Counted from the first letter of the stretch, positions 23,681-32,413 are shown. The stretch is 64,000 bases of DNA from Chitinophaga sp. H8 (GCF_040567655.1 NZ_JBEXAC010000002.1:3064906-3128905); one strand, 5' to 3'. Notes: generated by a model not told the origin, from the letters alone. Program-made: numbers and translations.

Positions 23681-23713
23681 ATAAAAGGCGTGCCACCCCT
23701 CAGGAAAACACGC
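23681..23713 (-). terminator. Terminator of the small membrane protein gene
   Basis: Leftward reading gives GCGTG (23713-23709) pairing with CACGC (23692-23688) around a 16-nt loop, then a T-rich tail. It lies about 35 nt past the stop codon at 23746. Confidence 0.5.
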
Positions 23714-23745
23714 ACTTTTAGCGATTTATTGCAGCGATAACAGGT

Positions 23746-24258
23746 TTATTTTTTGGTAATGCTGATAATAACGCGGGAATATCTGGCAAAAATGATCTCT
23801 ACCTGATCCCCTGCCTTAAAGCCATCCAAAGGTCCCCGCATCCAGTAAAACAACCGTTTCCGCTTATTCTCCAGCAATACCATGAAGTTGGTTTGCGTAT
23901 CACTGTTTTCCAGATATACTGCTTCCAGCGGCACATGGATCACCCCTTTCTGAAGGGCTACCAGATCCCGCTTTAATGCCCAGTAACGGATATCAGTTAC
24001 CTTGATCAGGGCAAATACCAGGGCTACCACAAAGGATAACAACCACAGCCAGAACCAGACATTGGTGTAGGAAAACTGGGATTGATCCGCATCTCCGGAA
24101 GAATGACGGGAGTACAGGAACACCTGCGGAATCACCGCTGCCAGTACTAACAGGCCTACTCCGATCATTATAAATTTAATTAACTGGGCTTTGTTCTTTC
24201 GCAGGGCTTCCTGCAGCAAAAAGTTCTCTTCAGTGGTTAAAAAAGAGTAGTCCATCAT
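23746..24258 (-). CDS. Small membrane protein of unknown function
   Basis: 170 residues with two predicted transmembrane helices (about 26-47 and 66-90), separated by a short polar loop, and a soluble C-terminal part of about 75 residues with a beta-strand pattern (QKGVIHVPLEAVYLEN, KRKRLFYWMRGPL, QVEIIFARYSRVIISI). I do not recognise a named family. The N-terminal stretch before the first helix is charged and helical. It stands alone between the Ter operon promoter region and a repeat-rich stretch, and its codon use looks like that of its neighbours. Confidence 0.7.
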   Translation of the reverse strand: MMDYSFLTTEENFLLQEALRKNKAQLIKFIMIGVGLLVLAAVIPQVFLYSRHSSGDADQSQFSYTNVWFWLWLLSFVVALVFALIKVTDIRYWALKRDLVALQKGVIHVPLEAVYLENSDTQTNFMVLLENKRKRLFYWMRGPLDGFKAGDQVEIIFARYSRVIISITKK

Positions 24259-24445
24259 AGGTATATCGGTTTTTCAAAACACTAATATATACATAAACTT
24301 TAATTATTAAAATTAATATATATAATTTTTATTATGATAATGCGCTTGTTTGCACCACTTTAAGCCCATGGAATACCCTGCTTTGATCCCGGTAAGCGCT
24401 ATCGCCTACTTGTTAATTACCCAAGAATAACCAATATATATTCCA

Positions 24446-24536
24446 GAGATATCCCGTAGATATCCCGACCAGCTATATTGTCGGGATATCTACGGGATAT
24501 ATACGGGACATATACGGGATATCTACGGGATATCCC
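24446..24536. repeat. Array of 11-bp iterated repeats (5 direct, 2 inverted)
   Basis: Five head-to-tail units of CGGGATATCTA, with small variations, lie at 24482-24536 (24482, 24493, 24504, 24515, 24526). Two inverted copies lie at 24446-24467. The inverted pair and the first direct pair can form a roughly 20-bp hairpin around a 10-nt loop. The 11-bp period is close to one helical turn. The remainder of 24259-24686 shows no gene. Confidence 0.8.
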
Positions 24537-24686
24537 TAAGTAAACGTAGGCCCAGCATAGGGTTAACCCTGATTTTGCTGTAGGGAGGTTAGTCCTGGTA
24601 TAGGTTTACCTCTTGCTATCTTAGTCCTGGTGGCAGTTTACAATCCCCCTGGGAGAGAGTTTTGGCTGCTGTTTAAGTGAATTGTC

Positions 24687-25063
24687 ATGCGGGGAGGAGA
24701 ATTGTCATTTTTTAGGGATACCGGTGGTACAAATCGAGTTGGTTACCGGCTTTCTAAAGACTTAACTCAAGCATATGGAAAGGGATTTAGCAGGTCAAAT
24801 TTATTCCAGATACGCATGCTTTACGCAAAATTCCCAATTGCTCAGACACTGTCTGGACAATTGAGTTGGAGCCATTATGTTGAAATATTAAAAGCCGATA
24901 ACGATCTGGAGATCAACTTTTATGTAAAACAAGCAAAAAAAGAAAAATGGAGTGTCAGAGAGCTGAAAAGGCAAGTAAAAAGTATGTTATTTCATTAATA
25001 GATCTGAAACGAGGAGAAATTGACCATAACGATGTTGGGCAAATGAATTTGTACATAAGGTAA
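24687..25063 (+). pseudogene. Remnant of a DUF1016 (YhcG-type PDDEXK nuclease) gene
   Basis: The first readable frame (to 24998) gives a partial DUF1016 N-terminal domain: YGKGFSRSNLFQIRMLYAKF, QLSWSHYVEILK, NFYVKQAKKEKWSVRELKRQ. Only nine nt after that stop, in another frame, the C-terminal family segment appears: LIDLKRGEIDHNDVGQMNLYI, ending at TAA 25061-25063. The middle of the protein, where the nuclease core should be, is missing, and the beginning is degraded. The simplest reading is an internal deletion that joined the two ends out of frame. Intact relatives act in restriction-modification or phage-defence loci. Confidence 0.8.
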
Positions 25064-25084
25064 AAGGGACGCAAAAGCGTCCCC
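25061..25084 (-). terminator. Terminator between the DUF1016 remnant and the next gene
   Basis: A perfect 7-bp stem (25066-25072 with 25077-25083) with an AAAA loop. The T-run is on the leftward strand, so it mainly serves the leftward gene pair ending at 25129. Confidence 0.6.
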
Positions 25085-25128
25085 TTCTCACATTACGGGT
25101 TATCAAACAATAATTCCCTCAAACAGCC

Positions 25129-25428
25129 TCAATTATTAACCGCCGAGCGCAATTGCACCCCTTGGGGCAAATACAGCAACTCAACTGCCATTGCTCCATC
25201 CACATTGGGGATTCCTTTTTGAAGCTCCTTTTTCATAGCAGGGATTAACTGTGGCTTTTTATGCCCGGCGATAGCTAAAATACTGCCACCTTCTTTTTCT
25301 ATATAACCACTGCCAATAAAACTGCCACAAGATTCCCAAGTTTGAAATTCAATTTTCAATGTTTGGTTTAAGGGCAGTTTATGATTCCCTTGCCGATAAA
25401 AAATAAAATAAACGGTGTGGTTCTTCAT
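25129..25428 (-). CDS. Small protein of unknown function
   Basis: 99 residues, no signal peptide or membrane helix. The pattern alternates beta strands (HTVYFIFYRQG, LKIEFQTW, GSILAIAGH) and ends in a helix plus strand (AMAVELLYLPQGVQL). No family is recognised. It starts 1 nt after the stop of the neighbouring 86-residue gene, so the two form a co-translated pair. It lies in a stretch of remnants and unusual sequence, so it is probably accessory. Confidence 0.6.
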   Translation of the reverse strand: MKNHTVYFIFYRQGNHKLPLNQTLKIEFQTWESCGSFIGSGYIEKEGGSILAIAGHKKPQLIPAMKKELQKGIPNVDGAMAVELLYLPQGVQLRSAVNN

Positions 25429-25429
25429 G

Positions 25430-25690
25430 TTACTGGTTTTTAGAATTCAGGATATGTATTACTTCTATTAGTCTATCTATGTTTTCATATAGTGCTACGA
25501 TAGATTGCATATTGGCATGTTCATCACTCAATGCTGCCGTAAACCATTCCCATAAGGCTGACCGGACTTCAGCAAGTGGATATTCGCAACAGAAAGCTTC
25601 TAAAACCTGCTGAGGATTTCTCAACTGGTCAATTGTTAAGCGGAAGGGTTTATTATGCCACTCCGGATAAGAAATTTTCACATCTTTCAT
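25430..25690 (-). CDS. Small helical protein of unknown function
   Basis: 86 residues, mostly alpha-helical: YPEWHNKPFRLTIDQLRNP, then EVRSALWEWFTAALSDEH and ENIDRLIEVIHIL. No known family is evident. It forms a two-gene unit with the 99-residue protein downstream (1-nt gap). The region upstream contains a nested stem-loop element. Confidence 0.6.
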   Translation of the reverse strand: MKDVKISYPEWHNKPFRLTIDQLRNPQQVLEAFCCEYPLAEVRSALWEWFTAALSDEHANMQSIVALYENIDRLIEVIHILNSKNQ

Positions 25691-25898
25691 AAAGCAGTAG
25701 ATTTAGAGAAAAAGCAATACAAGTGCAACAAACACAGGATTTCATCTTGTACTCCTAGTGGTTAGAATATTTCAGACACAACAACTCCTATGGCCTTGTG
25801 CTATCAGCTTTAAAATTCTTTGGGCGGAAAATGAAACAATTAATTAGTGGAGGCCTGTGGGTTAACTATAATAAAACAAGGTGCAGGCTATTCTTACT

Positions 25899-26011
25899 GG
25901 CGCTGAAGGGCTACGACACCCCTGACTCCAAATAAGAACGCCCACACCTGTGATGTGAGCGATTTACCTTATTTCCCGGAGTCATGTGAAAGGTCGTAGT
26001 TTTCAGTCGCC
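25899..26011. ncRNA. Candidate structured RNA: 113-nt nested stem-loop
   Basis: A rod-like fold with five nested helices: 25899-25907 with 26002-26011 (one bulge), 25911-25917 with 25993-25999, 25924-25929 with 25978-25983, 25930-25936 with 25968-25974, and 25939-25946 with 25954-25961 (one mismatch). About 36 base pairs in 113 nt, with internal bulges, in the middle of a 574-nt gene-free stretch. A terminator follows on the + strand (26062-26091), while a TAnnTTTG match on the - strand (26059-26052) would allow transcription the other way. No Rfam match is known to me; a 6S-like RNA is one possibility. Confidence 0.45.
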
Positions 26012-26061
26012 GAGTATAAAGCAAACGCGCTTAAATTATTTTAAGTGTTCGCAAAGCTACA

Positions 26062-26091
26062 TTCCTAAGATGTATTTAGGAACATTTTTTT
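26062..26091 (+). terminator. Terminator downstream of the structured element
   Basis: TTCCTAA (26062-26068) pairs perfectly with TTAGGAA (26076-26082), followed after two nt by seven T (26085-26091). No protein gene precedes it on this strand, which supports transcription of the structured element from the left. Confidence 0.65.
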
Positions 26092-26264
26092 CATATCAAT
26101 GTGATTAATTAAAATAATTCTATTTCAAATAAAGATAACAATTATTATCATTATTACAAATTAAATAATCAATATTATATCTTTAATTATCATTATTATG
26201 ACTATATTTTAACTATAATGACTAATAATCAGTTAATTATATTCGCTTATTAGCTCAAAAGCGT

Positions 26265-26483
26265 ATGGAAAAAGTAGAGTATAACAGAATAAAGGTTGTG
26301 CTTGCTGAAAAAAAGGTAACCAATAAGGATTTAGCAATCCATTTAAATATTAAGCCGGAAACAGTTTCCAGGTGGTGTACCAATGATAGCCAACCTAATG
26401 TAGCTACTTTGTTTAGGATTGCCAGGTTCTTAAGGGTGAAGGTCTGTGCTTTATTGCAAGATGTAGATACCATAACAATATAG
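26265..26483 (+). CDS. Small XRE-type helix-turn-helix protein
   Basis: A 72-residue single-domain DNA-binding protein. The HTH is plain: NRIKVVLAEKKVTNKDLAIHL then IKPETVSRWCTNDSQPN and LFRIARFLRV, matching the Cro/C1 fold over nearly the whole length. There is no effector domain. It follows about 170 nt of extremely AT-rich DNA (26092-26264) with repeated ATTATCATTATTA-like segments, which may include its own operator. Probably a regulator left from a mobile or accessory element; target unknown. Confidence 0.8.
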   Translation: MEKVEYNRIKVVLAEKKVTNKDLAIHLNIKPETVSRWCTNDSQPNVATLFRIARFLRVKVCALLQDVDTITI

Positions 26484-26530
26484 AAAGCCTATACTTATCG
26501 ATGAGGTATTTTAAAGCACCTTGAGATGCC

Positions 26531-26845
26531 TTACTTGTTTTTAATATCTCTGCCTGGTATCAGCATGGCTTTTTCTACCGATTGATGGAACATTTCCTGG
26601 TGTCTTTTGCGTTCCCCATCATTGCGGTAGTCTTCAAAATCTTTCATGTTGGTGAAGGAGATGACATGCACTTCATCCGGTACTTCTGTATCATCTTCCT
26701 TCTTGTCGGTCTGGATCCGAAATTCCAAAGTGCCGTTATAGGCAGGAAGCAAGGGGAGTACTTTATTTTCGTAGGAATGAAACATGTCCCGCTGTCCTTT
26801 TTTCAAGTATACCAGTAAGGTGAAGTAGATCTTTGGATCACTCAT
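26531..26845 (-). CDS. DUF1330/antibiotic-monooxygenase-like small protein
   Basis: 104 residues with a ferredoxin-like dimeric alpha/beta-barrel pattern: KIYFTLLVYLKKGQRDMF, YNGTLEFRIQ, DEVHVISFTNMKDFEDYRND. This matches the DUF1330 group, whose members are small cytoplasmic proteins of mostly unknown function. No catalytic residues can be assigned. It is a single gene transcribed leftward. Confidence 0.65.
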   Translation of the reverse strand: MSDPKIYFTLLVYLKKGQRDMFHSYENKVLPLLPAYNGTLEFRIQTDKKEDDTEVPDEVHVISFTNMKDFEDYRNDGERKRHQEMFHQSVEKAMLIPGRDIKNK

Positions 26846-26913
26846 AGATGTTGGCAGCTTTAGGTATACTAAATATACTATTTGTAATGATCCTGTTAAA
26901 ATAATGGGGTAAT

Positions 26914-27375
26914 TTATAGGGATGTTTTTTTTCCTCTTATAAATCCTGCTAAAAGATTAAAGACGAATAGAAATTGACCGGAAACAAAAAGCAGCAAGGC
27001 AATTATAAATGGAAGATGGGGCATTATCATATAGCTTTCGTAAGCACTCAGATTATAATAGCTAGGTGAGGAAGGAGGAGTGGGGGTGGCCCCAAAAGGG
27101 AAAACGATGTATGTTATCCAAAAAATGAAAATGCTGGCGATATGCAGGTATTGTAATGTGATAAACTGGCGATAATTGGAAGAGAGGAAATAGAGCAATG
27201 TTTCCAGCCCCAATAAGAACACCAGGCATGCTGTTATAAAGCCCCCGCTGAGTACAAAGTATGTATCATGTAAATGGATATCCGTAGTGGTGTTGCCGTA
27301 AAGAATGTAGTTGGCAATAACAATAATGCTGCTTACAAGCAGCATTAAGCGTTTGGGATGTAGGATTTCAGGCAT
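26914..27375 (-). CDS. Four-helix membrane protein with a cytochrome oxidase subunit I-like motif
   Basis: 153 residues with four hydrophobic segments (about 10-27, 43-64, 76-94, 123-147). Between the first and second lies DIHLHDTYFVL (32-42), which closely resembles the HDTYFV stretch before the haem-ligand helix of haem-copper oxidase subunit I. The histidines that bind the haems in oxidases (HFHY) are not present, so this is not an oxidase on its own. It may be a relative of a subunit I fragment found in Bacteroidota genomes; function unknown. Confidence 0.6.
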   Translation of the reverse strand: MPEILHPKRLMLLVSSIIVIANYILYGNTTTDIHLHDTYFVLSGGFITACLVFLLGLETLLYFLSSNYRQFITLQYLHIASIFIFWITYIVFPFGATPTPPSSPSYYNLSAYESYMIMPHLPFIIALLLFVSGQFLFVFNLLAGFIRGKKTSL

Positions 27376-27460
27376 GTAGATAATATAAGTGCGGATAATG
27401 AGATACTAATATACATTTTCTATTATGGAGCAAAAACAGTTAGTTCGCCTGGTATAAAGT

Positions 27461-27487
27461 AAAAGGGCCGGCCCTGATGGCCAGCCC
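27461..27487 (-). terminator. Terminator of gcvP
   Basis: A GC-rich 9-bp stem (27465-27473 with 27479-27487, one G-U) with a 5-nt loop, followed leftward by TTTTACTTT. It lies 27 nt past the gcvP stop. Confidence 0.75.
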
Positions 27488-27513
27488 TGTATATCAACAA
27501 TTGTTTCCCTTGA

Positions 27514-30381
27514 TTATGCTTCTGCTTCTTCATAAGCACTTACCGGTTCGCAGGTGCAGATGAGGTTTCTATCGCCATGTGTATTATTCACGCGGCTGAT
27601 AGCAGGCCAGAATTTATTTGCTTTCACATATTCCAGCGGGAACGCTGCCTGTTGGCGGCCATAAGGTAATGACCAGTCATCGGCGGTGATCACAAACTGG
27701 GTATGTGGCGCATTTTTAAGTACGTTATTCTGCTTGTCGGCGCTACCGTTTTCTACTGCGCGGATTTCTTCGCGGATAGACAGCAAGGCGTCGCAGAAGC
27801 GGTCCAGTTCGGCTTTATCTTCACTTTCCGTAGGTTCGATCATGATAGTGCCGGGTACGGGGAAGCTTAAAGTAGGCGCATGGAAGCCATAGTCCATCAG
27901 GCGTTTGGCCACATCTTCCGCTTCAATGCCAGCGCTGGCTTTGAAAGGACGGAGGTCTACAATAAACTCGTGTGCGCAGGTACCGCCGCTGCCACTGTAT
28001 AGAATGTCGTATGATTTTTCCAGTCTTGCCTTCATATAGTTCGCATTGAGGATAGCATATTCAGATGCCATTTTCACGCCTGTAGTACCCAGCATACGGA
28101 TGTAAGCATAGGAAATAAGGAGGATGCTGGCAGAACCAAATGGTGCTGCAGATACGGCATTGGCTTTTGCATCAGCCTGCAGGGATACGTGGCCAGGCAG
28201 GAAAGGCGCCAGGTGTTTGGCTACACAGATAGGGCCCATGCCAGGACCACCACCACCATGTGGGATGGCAAATGTTTTGTGCAGGTTCAGGTGGCATACG
28301 TCTGCGCCGATCAGTCCTGGTGCGGTTAAGCCTACCTGGGCGTTCATATTGGCGCCATCCATGTATACCTGACCACCATATTGGTGAACAGTAGCACAGA
28401 TGTCTTTTACACTCTCTTCATAAATACCATAGGTAGAAGGGTAGGTAATCATGATACCTGCCAGGTCTTTCGCATGTGCTTCCGCCTTGGCTTTCAGATC
28501 AGCTACATCGATATACCCGTTTTCCAGTGCTTTTACCACTACTACCTTAAAGCCGGCCATTACTGCAGAAGCAGGGTTGGTACCGTGTGCAGAGATGGGG
28601 ATCAGCATGATATTACGGTGTCCTTCACCACGGCTTTCGTGGAACTGGCGGATCACCAGCAAACCGGCATATTCGCCCTGTGCACCACTGTTAGGCTGCA
28701 GGCTGCAGGCATCAAAACCGGTGATCTTGCTTAAATAATCGCCCAGTTCATCTGCAATCTGGAGATAACCACCCACCTGATCCTTAGGTGCAAAAGGATG
28801 CATTTTGCTCCAGTGGCTCCAGCTTAAAGGGATCATTTCGGTTGCTGCATTCAGTTTCATGGTGCAGGAACCGAGGGAGATCATGGAAGTATTGAGCGAC
28901 AAATCCTTGTTTTCCAGGGATTTGAGGTAGCGCATCATTTGAGATTCGCTGTGGTGGCTGTTAAACACCGGGTGCAGCAGGTAAGGTGAAGTACGTTGCA
29001 GGCTGGCAGGAATATTATTACCTTCCTTCAGGTTAGCTGCCTGCACAGGTGCTGCACCAAATACTTTGATGATATCATTTACATCATTGATGGTAGCCGT
29101 TTCATCGAGGGAGATACCAATCAGGTTATCTGCCAGGTAACGGAAATTGATATCCGCAGCAGCAGCGTTAGCTTTTACAGCAGCTATATCCGCACCCGTT
29201 ACAATGATGGTATCAAAGAACTGCGTGGATTTCAGCTGTAATCCTTTTGCCTGCAGGCTTTGCGCCAGCGCATTGGTCAGCAGGGATACCCTGGTGGCAA
29301 TGTCTTTCAGGCCCTGAGGTCCGTGATATACTGCATACATAGCCGCCATATTAGCCAGCAATGCCTGTGCAGTACAGATATTGGAAGTAGCTTTTTCACG
29401 TTTGATGTGCTGTTCGCGGGTTTGCAATGCCATGCGTAATGCGCGTCCACCCTGGGCATCGATGCTCACCCCGATAATACGGCCGGGGATAGCACGTTTG
29501 AAATCATCCTTTACTGCAAAGAAAGCGGCATGAGGACCGCCAAACCCTAATGGTACACCAAAACGCTGTGCAGAACCCAATGCCGCATCAGCACCCAGTT
29601 CGCCGGGAGAGGTCAGCAGGGTTAATGCCAACAGGTCGGTAGCCATCGCTACATAAGCCCCTGCAGCATGCACCTGGTCTATGAAGCTACGATAGTCTGC
29701 TATCGTACCCAGGTTGTCCGGGTATTGTACCAATGCGCCAAAGTAACTTTCATCCAGCTGTGTGGTTTTGTAATCTCCGGTCACTACTTCGATATGCAGT
29801 GGGGTGGCACGGGTATATATTACATCCAGTGTTTGTGGAAACACCTGGTTGTCTACAAAAAATTTAGGGCGGGTAAGCTTATCATGGTCTTTGTTCAATG
29901 CGCTGAAGAACATGGCCATGGCTTCTGCAGCAGCAGTAGCCTCATCCAGTAGGGAAGCATTGGCAATGGGCAAACCGGTAAGATCACTTACCATGGTCTG
30001 GTAGTTCAGCAAACTTTCCAGGCGACCCTGGGAAATCTCTGCCTGATACGGGGTGTACTGTGTATACCATCCCGGATTTTCAAAAACGTTACGCAGAATT
30101 ACACTGGGGGTAATGGTGTCGTAATAACCCTGGCCGATATAATTGCGGCATACTTTGTTTTTCAGGGAAACTGCTTTGAGGTGACGGAGGTAATCGCTTT
30201 CGCTGATGGCGGCTGGTATAGCAAGCGGCTGTTGCATACGGATAGCGCCAGGAACTGTTTTGCTGATTAATTCATCCAATGTTGATACGCCAATGGTACC
30301 CAGCATCTGGTTGGTCTGTGCTTCATTTGGCCCGATGTGACGGTGCACAAATTCATTTTGTTGAATATCAAAAAGATCCAT
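27514..30381 (-). CDS. gcvP: Glycine dehydrogenase (decarboxylating), P-protein
   Basis: The P-protein of the glycine cleavage system decarboxylates glycine and passes the aminomethyl group to the lipoyl arm of GcvH. The 955 residues form the one-piece (alpha plus beta fused) type: the N-terminal half starts [16 protein letters not shown] and has the [11 protein letters not shown] block; the C-terminal half contains [24 protein letters not shown] and the PLP lysine in [16 protein letters not shown]. The length is normal. The gcvT and gcvH genes are not adjacent. A good promoter lies just upstream; no glycine riboswitch is visible. Confidence 0.95.
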   Translation of the reverse strand: MDLFDIQQNEFVHRHIGPNEAQTNQMLGTIGVSTLDELISKTVPGAIRMQQPLAIPAAISESDYLRHLKAVSLKNKVCRNYIGQGYYDTITPSVILRNVFENPGWYTQYTPYQAEISQGRLESLLNYQTMVSDLTGLPIANASLLDEATAAAEAMAMFFSALNKDHDKLTRPKFFVDNQVFPQTLDVIYTRATPLHIEVVTGDYKTTQLDESYFGALVQYPDNLGTIADYRSFIDQVHAAGAYVAMATDLLALTLLTSPGELGADAALGSAQRFGVPLGFGGPHAAFFAVKDDFKRAIPGRIIGVSIDAQGGRALRMALQTREQHIKREKATSNICTAQALLANMAAMYAVYHGPQGLKDIATRVSLLTNALAQSLQAKGLQLKSTQFFDTIIVTGADIAAVKANAAAADINFRYLADNLIGISLDETATINDVNDIIKVFGAAPVQAANLKEGNNIPASLQRTSPYLLHPVFNSHHSESQMMRYLKSLENKDLSLNTSMISLGSCTMKLNAATEMIPLSWSHWSKMHPFAPKDQVGGYLQIADELGDYLSKITGFDACSLQPNSGAQGEYAGLLVIRQFHESRGEGHRNIMLIPISAHGTNPASAVMAGFKVVVVKALENGYIDVADLKAKAEAHAKDLAGIMITYPSTYGIYEESVKDICATVHQYGGQVYMDGANMNAQVGLTAPGLIGADVCHLNLHKTFAIPHGGGGPGMGPICVAKHLAPFLPGHVSLQADAKANAVSAAPFGSASILLISYAYIRMLGTTGVKMASEYAILNANYMKARLEKSYDILYSGSGGTCAHEFIVDLRPFKASAGIEAEDVAKRLMDYGFHAPTLSFPVPGTIMIEPTESEDKAELDRFCDALLSIREEIRAVENGSADKQNNVLKNAPHTQFVITADDWSLPYGRQQAAFPLEYVKANKFWPAISRVNNTHGDRNLICTCEPVSAYEEAEA

Positions 30382-30409
30382 GATATAGCAGGTAATTTGA
30401 AAGAATGCG

Positions 30410-30441
30410 CAAAACTATGATGATTTTTAGCAACCGCCAAA
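30410..30441 (-). promoter_or_regulatory. Promoter of gcvP
   Basis: Leftward reading gives TTTG at 30441-30438, 20 nt spacing, then TAGTTTTG at 30417-30410, an exact TAnnTTTG. The inferred start near 30404 leaves about 23 nt before the ATG. Confidence 0.7.
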
Positions 30442-30611
30442 CCGTTGTGATGATGTGCTAAAAGGCTGATTTGCCAGCCTTTAAAGAACTGTTTGATTGT
30501 CAGCTGATTGTCATATGTGAGGGGCTTTCAGGTACAGACATTCCTGTAGTATATCCGGGGAAAGCCCAGCTCCATGTACCTTACCCCTGTAAAACTGCAC
30601 CTGCTTTTTCC

Positions 30612-30619
30612 TATCTTTG
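30612..30619 (+). promoter_or_regulatory. Promoter box directly before the cysteine-cluster gene
   Basis: TATCTTTG matches TAnnTTTG and ends 5 nt before the ATG at 30625. Transcription would begin at or beside the start codon, so the mRNA is probably leaderless. This also favours 30625 over the in-frame ATG at 30574. Confidence 0.6.
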
Positions 30620-30624
30620 CGCCG

Positions 30625-31119
30625 ATGAACGAATTATTAGAAAACTGGGAGGAAAAGGCACAGGAAAAGCAAAAGCAGAACAAACAGTACCTGCAAAAGC
30701 TGCAATCCAAAAGGGGCCGTGGTGTGGAAAAGCTGTTGCCCGATTTGCACGAAGAAGCTTTCAGCAATATAGACTGCCTGCAATGTGCCAATTGCTGTAA
30801 AACGATCAGCCCCCGGTTTAAGCCACCCGATATTAAGCGTATTGCCAAATACCTTGGCATGAAAGAAGCGGCGGTAATAGACCAATACCTGCTGATGGAC
30901 AAAGAGGGGGATTATGTTACCAAATCCAGCCCCTGCCCGTTCCTGGATAGTGATAACTATTGCAGCATTTATCCTGCCCGCCCCGGTGATTGCGAAAATT
31001 ACCCCTATACAGACAGCTACCATTTTTTTAAAAGGCCTAATATCACCTATCTTAATTCTACCATCTGCCCGGCTGTATATTTTGTGTTGGAAAAACTGAA
31101 AAAAGAATTGCCGCTGTAG
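30625..31119 (+). CDS. YkgJ-family Fe/Zn-type cysteine cluster protein
   Basis: 164 residues from the ATG at 30625, chosen because a promoter box lies immediately upstream; the frame could extend to 30574. After a long charged N-terminal helix (about 1-45, Lys/Gln/Glu-rich) comes the cysteine cluster: CLQCANCCK, then SSPCPFLDSDNYCSIY and RPGDCENYPY, and a last Cys in STICPAVYFVLE. This is the CxxCxxCC...C pattern of the YkgJ (UPF0153) group, predicted to bind zinc or an iron-sulfur centre. The biochemical role is not established. Monocistronic, convergent with the MFS gene. Confidence 0.85.
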   Translation: MNELLENWEEKAQEKQKQNKQYLQKLQSKRGRGVEKLLPDLHEEAFSNIDCLQCANCCKTISPRFKPPDIKRIAKYLGMKEAAVIDQYLLMDKEGDYVTKSSPCPFLDSDNYCSIYPARPGDCENYPYTDSYHFFKRPNITYLNSTICPAVYFVLEKLKKELPL

Positions 31120-31156
31120 TGGCAATACCTGCTGGTACACGGGCAGGAATAGCTGT

Positions 31157-32413
31157 CTAGGGCTTCAGGTCCAGTTTTCGCATGGCCGGAGAAATCACAT
31201 AAGTGGTAATGACTACGCCGAGGGTAACGCATCCACCAAATACTACAGAAGGTACCAGTCCAATAGCGCGGGCCATGAATCCACTTTCAAAAGCACCCAG
31301 CTCATTGGAGGAACCTACAAACATGGAGCTCACGGAAGCTACACGTCCACGCATATCATCCGGCGTTTTCAGTTGCAGGATCGTTTGCCGGATAATCACA
31401 CTCACCCCATCCAGTGAGCCGCTAAGTAACAGCACCAGCATAGACAGCAAGAAGCTTTTGGACAGGCCGAATACAATTATGCATAAGCCGAAACCAAATA
31501 CCGCTGCCAGCAGTTTGATACCTGGCTTGTGTACCAGCGGTCTATGTGCGAGGATGAACATGGTAACCAGTGCACCCACAGCAGGCGCTGCCCGCAATAA
31601 GCCATAGCCCAGTGCATCCGTATGCAGTACATCGGTGGCAAAGGCCGGCAGCATGGCTACCGCACCACCAAACAATACGGCAAACATATCCAGTGCCAGG
31701 GCACCCAGTACTACCTTGGTTTGCCATACAAAGCGCATGCCTTTGGTAATACTTTCCACAAAACTTTCGCCCTGGGATTTATAGTAGATTGGTTTGGGTT
31801 TGATCTGTAACAAACTGATCAGGGGCGCTAAGAAAACAACTACTACCAGTAATATAGACCAGTGTACCCCAAACCAGTGAATACATAACCCACCCAGGGC
31901 CGGACCTATCACAGCGCCTATCTGCCAGGCGGAGCTGCTCCAGGTGGATGCATTGGCATACAGTGTCCGGGGTACCAGCAGGGAAAGTAAGGTAAAGGTT
32001 GCCGGACTGGTAAAGGAACGTATAATACCCCCGCAAAACACCAACGCATATATTAAAGCCAGCACCGTTGTTTTTGACAGGTGTTGGGTAGTCACATCCC
32101 AGGTAAGCAGAAATAATCCGGTGCCGATACCGAGGTAAGCAATCACACATTTCAGCAGTACGCCTCTTTTCTCCAGCTTATCTACCATATGCCCTGCAAA
32201 GGGGGCCAGGAGTACGGCGGGTATTACTTCTGCCAGGCCAATCAGGCCTAAGGAAAACGGATCCCGTGCCAGTTCATATACTCTCCACTCCACAATAGCG
32301 AATTGCATCGTGAGGGCAAATACAATGGCAAAACGTATAACGAGGTAATGGTTAAATTCCGGGAAACGAAGAGACGCGTATGGGTCGTTTTTTATATTTA
32401 CCGAATTATCCAA
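31157..32413 (-). CDS. MFS transporter (EntS-like drug/siderophore exporter family)
   Basis: A 418-residue twelve-helix major facilitator protein. Helix 1 follows FNHYLVIRFAIVFALTMQF. The loop after helix 2 has the MFS motif in the form GHMVDKLEKRG. The second half repeats the fold (GRVASVSSMFVGSSNELGAFESG). It resembles the MFS_3 / EntS exporter group, so it probably exports a small compound; the substrate cannot be inferred. The frame starts with TTG at 32413. No ATG is close, and a TAnnTTTG promoter box at 32438-32431 puts the transcript start about 12 nt upstream, which supports it. Confidence 0.82.
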   Translation of the reverse strand: MDNSVNIKNDPYASLRFPEFNHYLVIRFAIVFALTMQFAIVEWRVYELARDPFSLGLIGLAEVIPAVLLAPFAGHMVDKLEKRGVLLKCVIAYLGIGTGLFLLTWDVTTQHLSKTTVLALIYALVFCGGIIRSFTSPATFTLLSLLVPRTLYANASTWSSSAWQIGAVIGPALGGLCIHWFGVHWSILLVVVVFLAPLISLLQIKPKPIYYKSQGESFVESITKGMRFVWQTKVVLGALALDMFAVLFGGAVAMLPAFATDVLHTDALGYGLLRAAPAVGALVTMFILAHRPLVHKPGIKLLAAVFGFGLCIIVFGLSKSFLLSMLVLLLSGSLDGVSVIIRQTILQLKTPDDMRGRVASVSSMFVGSSNELGAFESGFMARAIGLVPSVVFGGCVTLGVVITTYVISPAMRKLDLKP

